DNA of 64,000 bases from Thiobius zoothamnicola (lineage in GTDB: Bacteria; Pseudomonadota; Gammaproteobacteria; Chromatiales; Chromatiaceae), in contig OY782758.1 of the NCBI GenBank assembly GCA_963678215.1, positions 1,736,001-1,800,000 of the forward strand, written 5' to 3'. Shown one piece after another: positions 62,943 to 64,000 of the stretch (positions are counted from its first letter, which is position 1; every line of letters starts with the position of its first letter). The translations under genes and the position numbers were made by a program. Below the pieces are notes generated by a model. The model had not been told where the DNA came from. It ran no database searches and saw nothing but the letters and a program-made list of their open reading frames with translations.

Positions 62943-64000
62943 ATGTATGATGGCATGTTTTTGGCTCCACCAGATATGTCCATTTCGCAGGCAGACCAAG
63001 CCATGGCGTCCACGCGCCTCGTCCAGATAAACCAGACGAAAATCACCTTACTGGGCACTGCTCATGTATCACGCCAAAGCGCGGAAGAGGTCAGGGCATT
63101 GATTCAAAGTGGTCTTTTCGATGTGATCGCCATTGAGTTATGCACCAATCGCTACCAAACGCTCAGCAATCCGAACGCGCTCGCCAAAATGGATTTACTC
63201 AAGGTCATTCGTCAAGGCAAAGTCGCTATGGTCAGCGCGAACCTCGCTTTAGGTGCTTATCAACAACGCCTGGCTGAGCAATATGGCATTGAACCGGGCG
63301 CGGAAATGCGCGCAGCCATTACCGAAGCCCGGCATCGTGACTTGCCGTTGGCGTTGATCGATAGAGATATTGGTTTGACGCTGCAACGCACGGCGAACAA
63401 TGTGACTTGGTGGCGACGCTGGACATTGTTCAGTGGGCTGTTGGCCAGTTTAGTCATTCATGAAAAAGTGGATGAGGCCGAAGTGGAACGGCTCAAACAA
63501 GGGGATGTATTGGAAAATACGCTGGCTGAATTCGCTCAAAATCGGGCTGAGCTTTATCAGCCGTTGATTGCTGAGCGTGATCAATATATGGCGGCGAAAC
63601 TTTTGGAATGCGCCGAAACGCACTCAGGAAAGCAGATTCTGGCGGTGGTTGGCGCTGGTCACATGCCTGGCATGGAGCAGGCCTTGAATGCCATTCAGGA
63701 TTACCGGGCTGTATTGTCAGAACTGACGCAAAAACCGCCGACGCCGCGCTGGCCGAAAATCATTCCGTGGATAGTTGCTGCGTTAGTCGGTGCAGGATTT
63801 TTGATCGGCTTCCAACGCAGCCCGGAGTTGGGCTGGCAATTAATCATCGATTGGACATTGATCAACGGTGGGCTGTCCGCGCTTGGTGCATTGTTGGCGG
63901 CAGCGCATCCTTTAACCATCATCACCGCGTTTATCGCCGCGCCGCTCACCTCACTCAACCCAACCATCGGCGCTGGCATCGTCACCGCAGCGACCGAGTT
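62943..64000 (+). CDS. TraB/PrgY-family protein, 3' end beyond window
   Basis: The open frame runs off the right edge. The TraB/GumN-like core is clear: ITLLGTAHVSRQSAEEV, DVIAIELCTNRY, ERDQYMAAKLLECAE and AVVGAGHMPGMEQAL. Two or more hydrophobic segments near the end (WIVAALVGAGFLIGF) are the membrane part. The family's activity is unsettled; members have been linked to pheromone shutdown in enterococci. The start could be 62943, 62955 or 62976; none has a strong ribosome site. Confidence 0.82.
   Translation, partial: MYDGMFLAPPDMSISQADQAMASTRLVQINQTKITLLGTAHVSRQSAEEVRALIQSGLFDVIAIELCTNRYQTLSNPNALAKMDLLKVIRQGKVAMVSANLALGAYQQRLAEQYGIEPGAEMRAAITEARHRDLPLALIDRDIGLTLQRTANNVTWWRRWTLFSGLLASLVIHEKVDEAEVERLKQGDVLENTLAEFAQNRAELYQPLIAERDQYMAAKLLECAETHSGKQILAVVGAGHMPGMEQALNAIQDYRAVLSELTQKPPTPRWPKIIPWIVAALVGAGFLIGFQRSPELGWQLIIDWTLINGGLSALGALLAAAHPLTIITAFIAAPLTSLNPTIGAGIVTAATE

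Noticed and set aside
1..64000. tRNA genes, rRNA genes and CRISPR arrays
   Set aside because: I looked for tRNA T-arm-like sequences and regular direct repeats and saw none; a tRNAscan run could still find one I missed.

Overview
The window reads as chromosomal DNA of a gammaproteobacterium. The main evidence is gene order: iscRSUA, miaB-phoH-ybeY-corC, lepB-rnc-era-recO, hda, gpmI-envC-ctpA, lptM-lysA, a complete inactive-HD RelA, and a type II secretion operon. Two genes hint at a sulfur-oxidising life: a Trp/Gly/Asn/Pro-rich secreted protein resembling sulfur globule proteins (52603-53451) and a periplasmic tandem thioredoxin with SoxW-like character (61016-62044). I cannot name the genus. 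No tRNA, rRNA or CRISPR array was recognised.

Layout. 1-1.9 kb is a scar: a 5'-truncated leucyl-tRNA synthetase of Bacteroidota type, an IS3-family remnant broken in orfB, and a cluster of three short hairpins. 1.9-5.6 kb holds relA and rhlE. 5.9-6.8 kb holds a two-gene cassette (signal-less LAS-type peptidase plus small exported protein) that looks like a toxin-immunity pair, directly behind gspG. 6.9-17.2 kb is a type II secretion operon in the order J-K-L-M-N-C-D-E-F-G, with no gspH or gspI. 17.4-19.7 kb carries a PGPGW-like membrane protein, hda, a DUF2069 protein, a WrbA-like flavoprotein and arsC. 20.6-23.1 kb is iscRSUA without hscBA-fdx; its IscR lacks three of the four cluster ligands although a type-1 IscR box sits on its promoter.

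23.3-31 kb is mainly plus strand: an EamA transporter, a VOC protein, a Deg protease, apbC, then miaB-phoH-ybeY-corC. 31-36 kb is minus strand: lipoprotein, mtaB, recO, era, rnc, lepB. 36.3-41.8 kb has an orphan AddA-like helicase-nuclease, an AGCS symporter and an XRE regulator. 41.9-45.4 kb has queA, a non-coding stretch with a candidate C-rich sRNA, an OmpA/TSP3 protein and a second EamA transporter. 45.5-52.3 kb has ctpA, envC, gpmI, lptM, lysA and a PP-loop ATPase. 52.6-55.4 kb has the sulfur-globule-like gene, a complete IS630 element and a 725-bp non-coding region with four DnaA-box matches beside an AT-rich stretch (origin-like). 55.4-64 kb has rpmE, malic enzyme, LDH-type malate dehydrogenase, citrate synthase, an NDUFA9-like protein, the tandem thioredoxin, cysQ and a partial TraB-family gene.

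How the genes work together. Several modules serve the envelope and secretion (T2SS, LepB, Deg, CtpA, EnvC, LptM, OmpA). Others serve translation and RNA quality (MiaB, MtaB, QueA, YbeY, Era, RNase III, RhlE), Fe-S assembly (Isc, ApbC) feeding the radical-SAM enzymes, and central carbon metabolism around malate and citrate. The features most worth a second look are the toxin-immunity-like cassette, the ligand-poor IscR, the C-rich sRNA candidate and the origin-like DnaA-box cluster.
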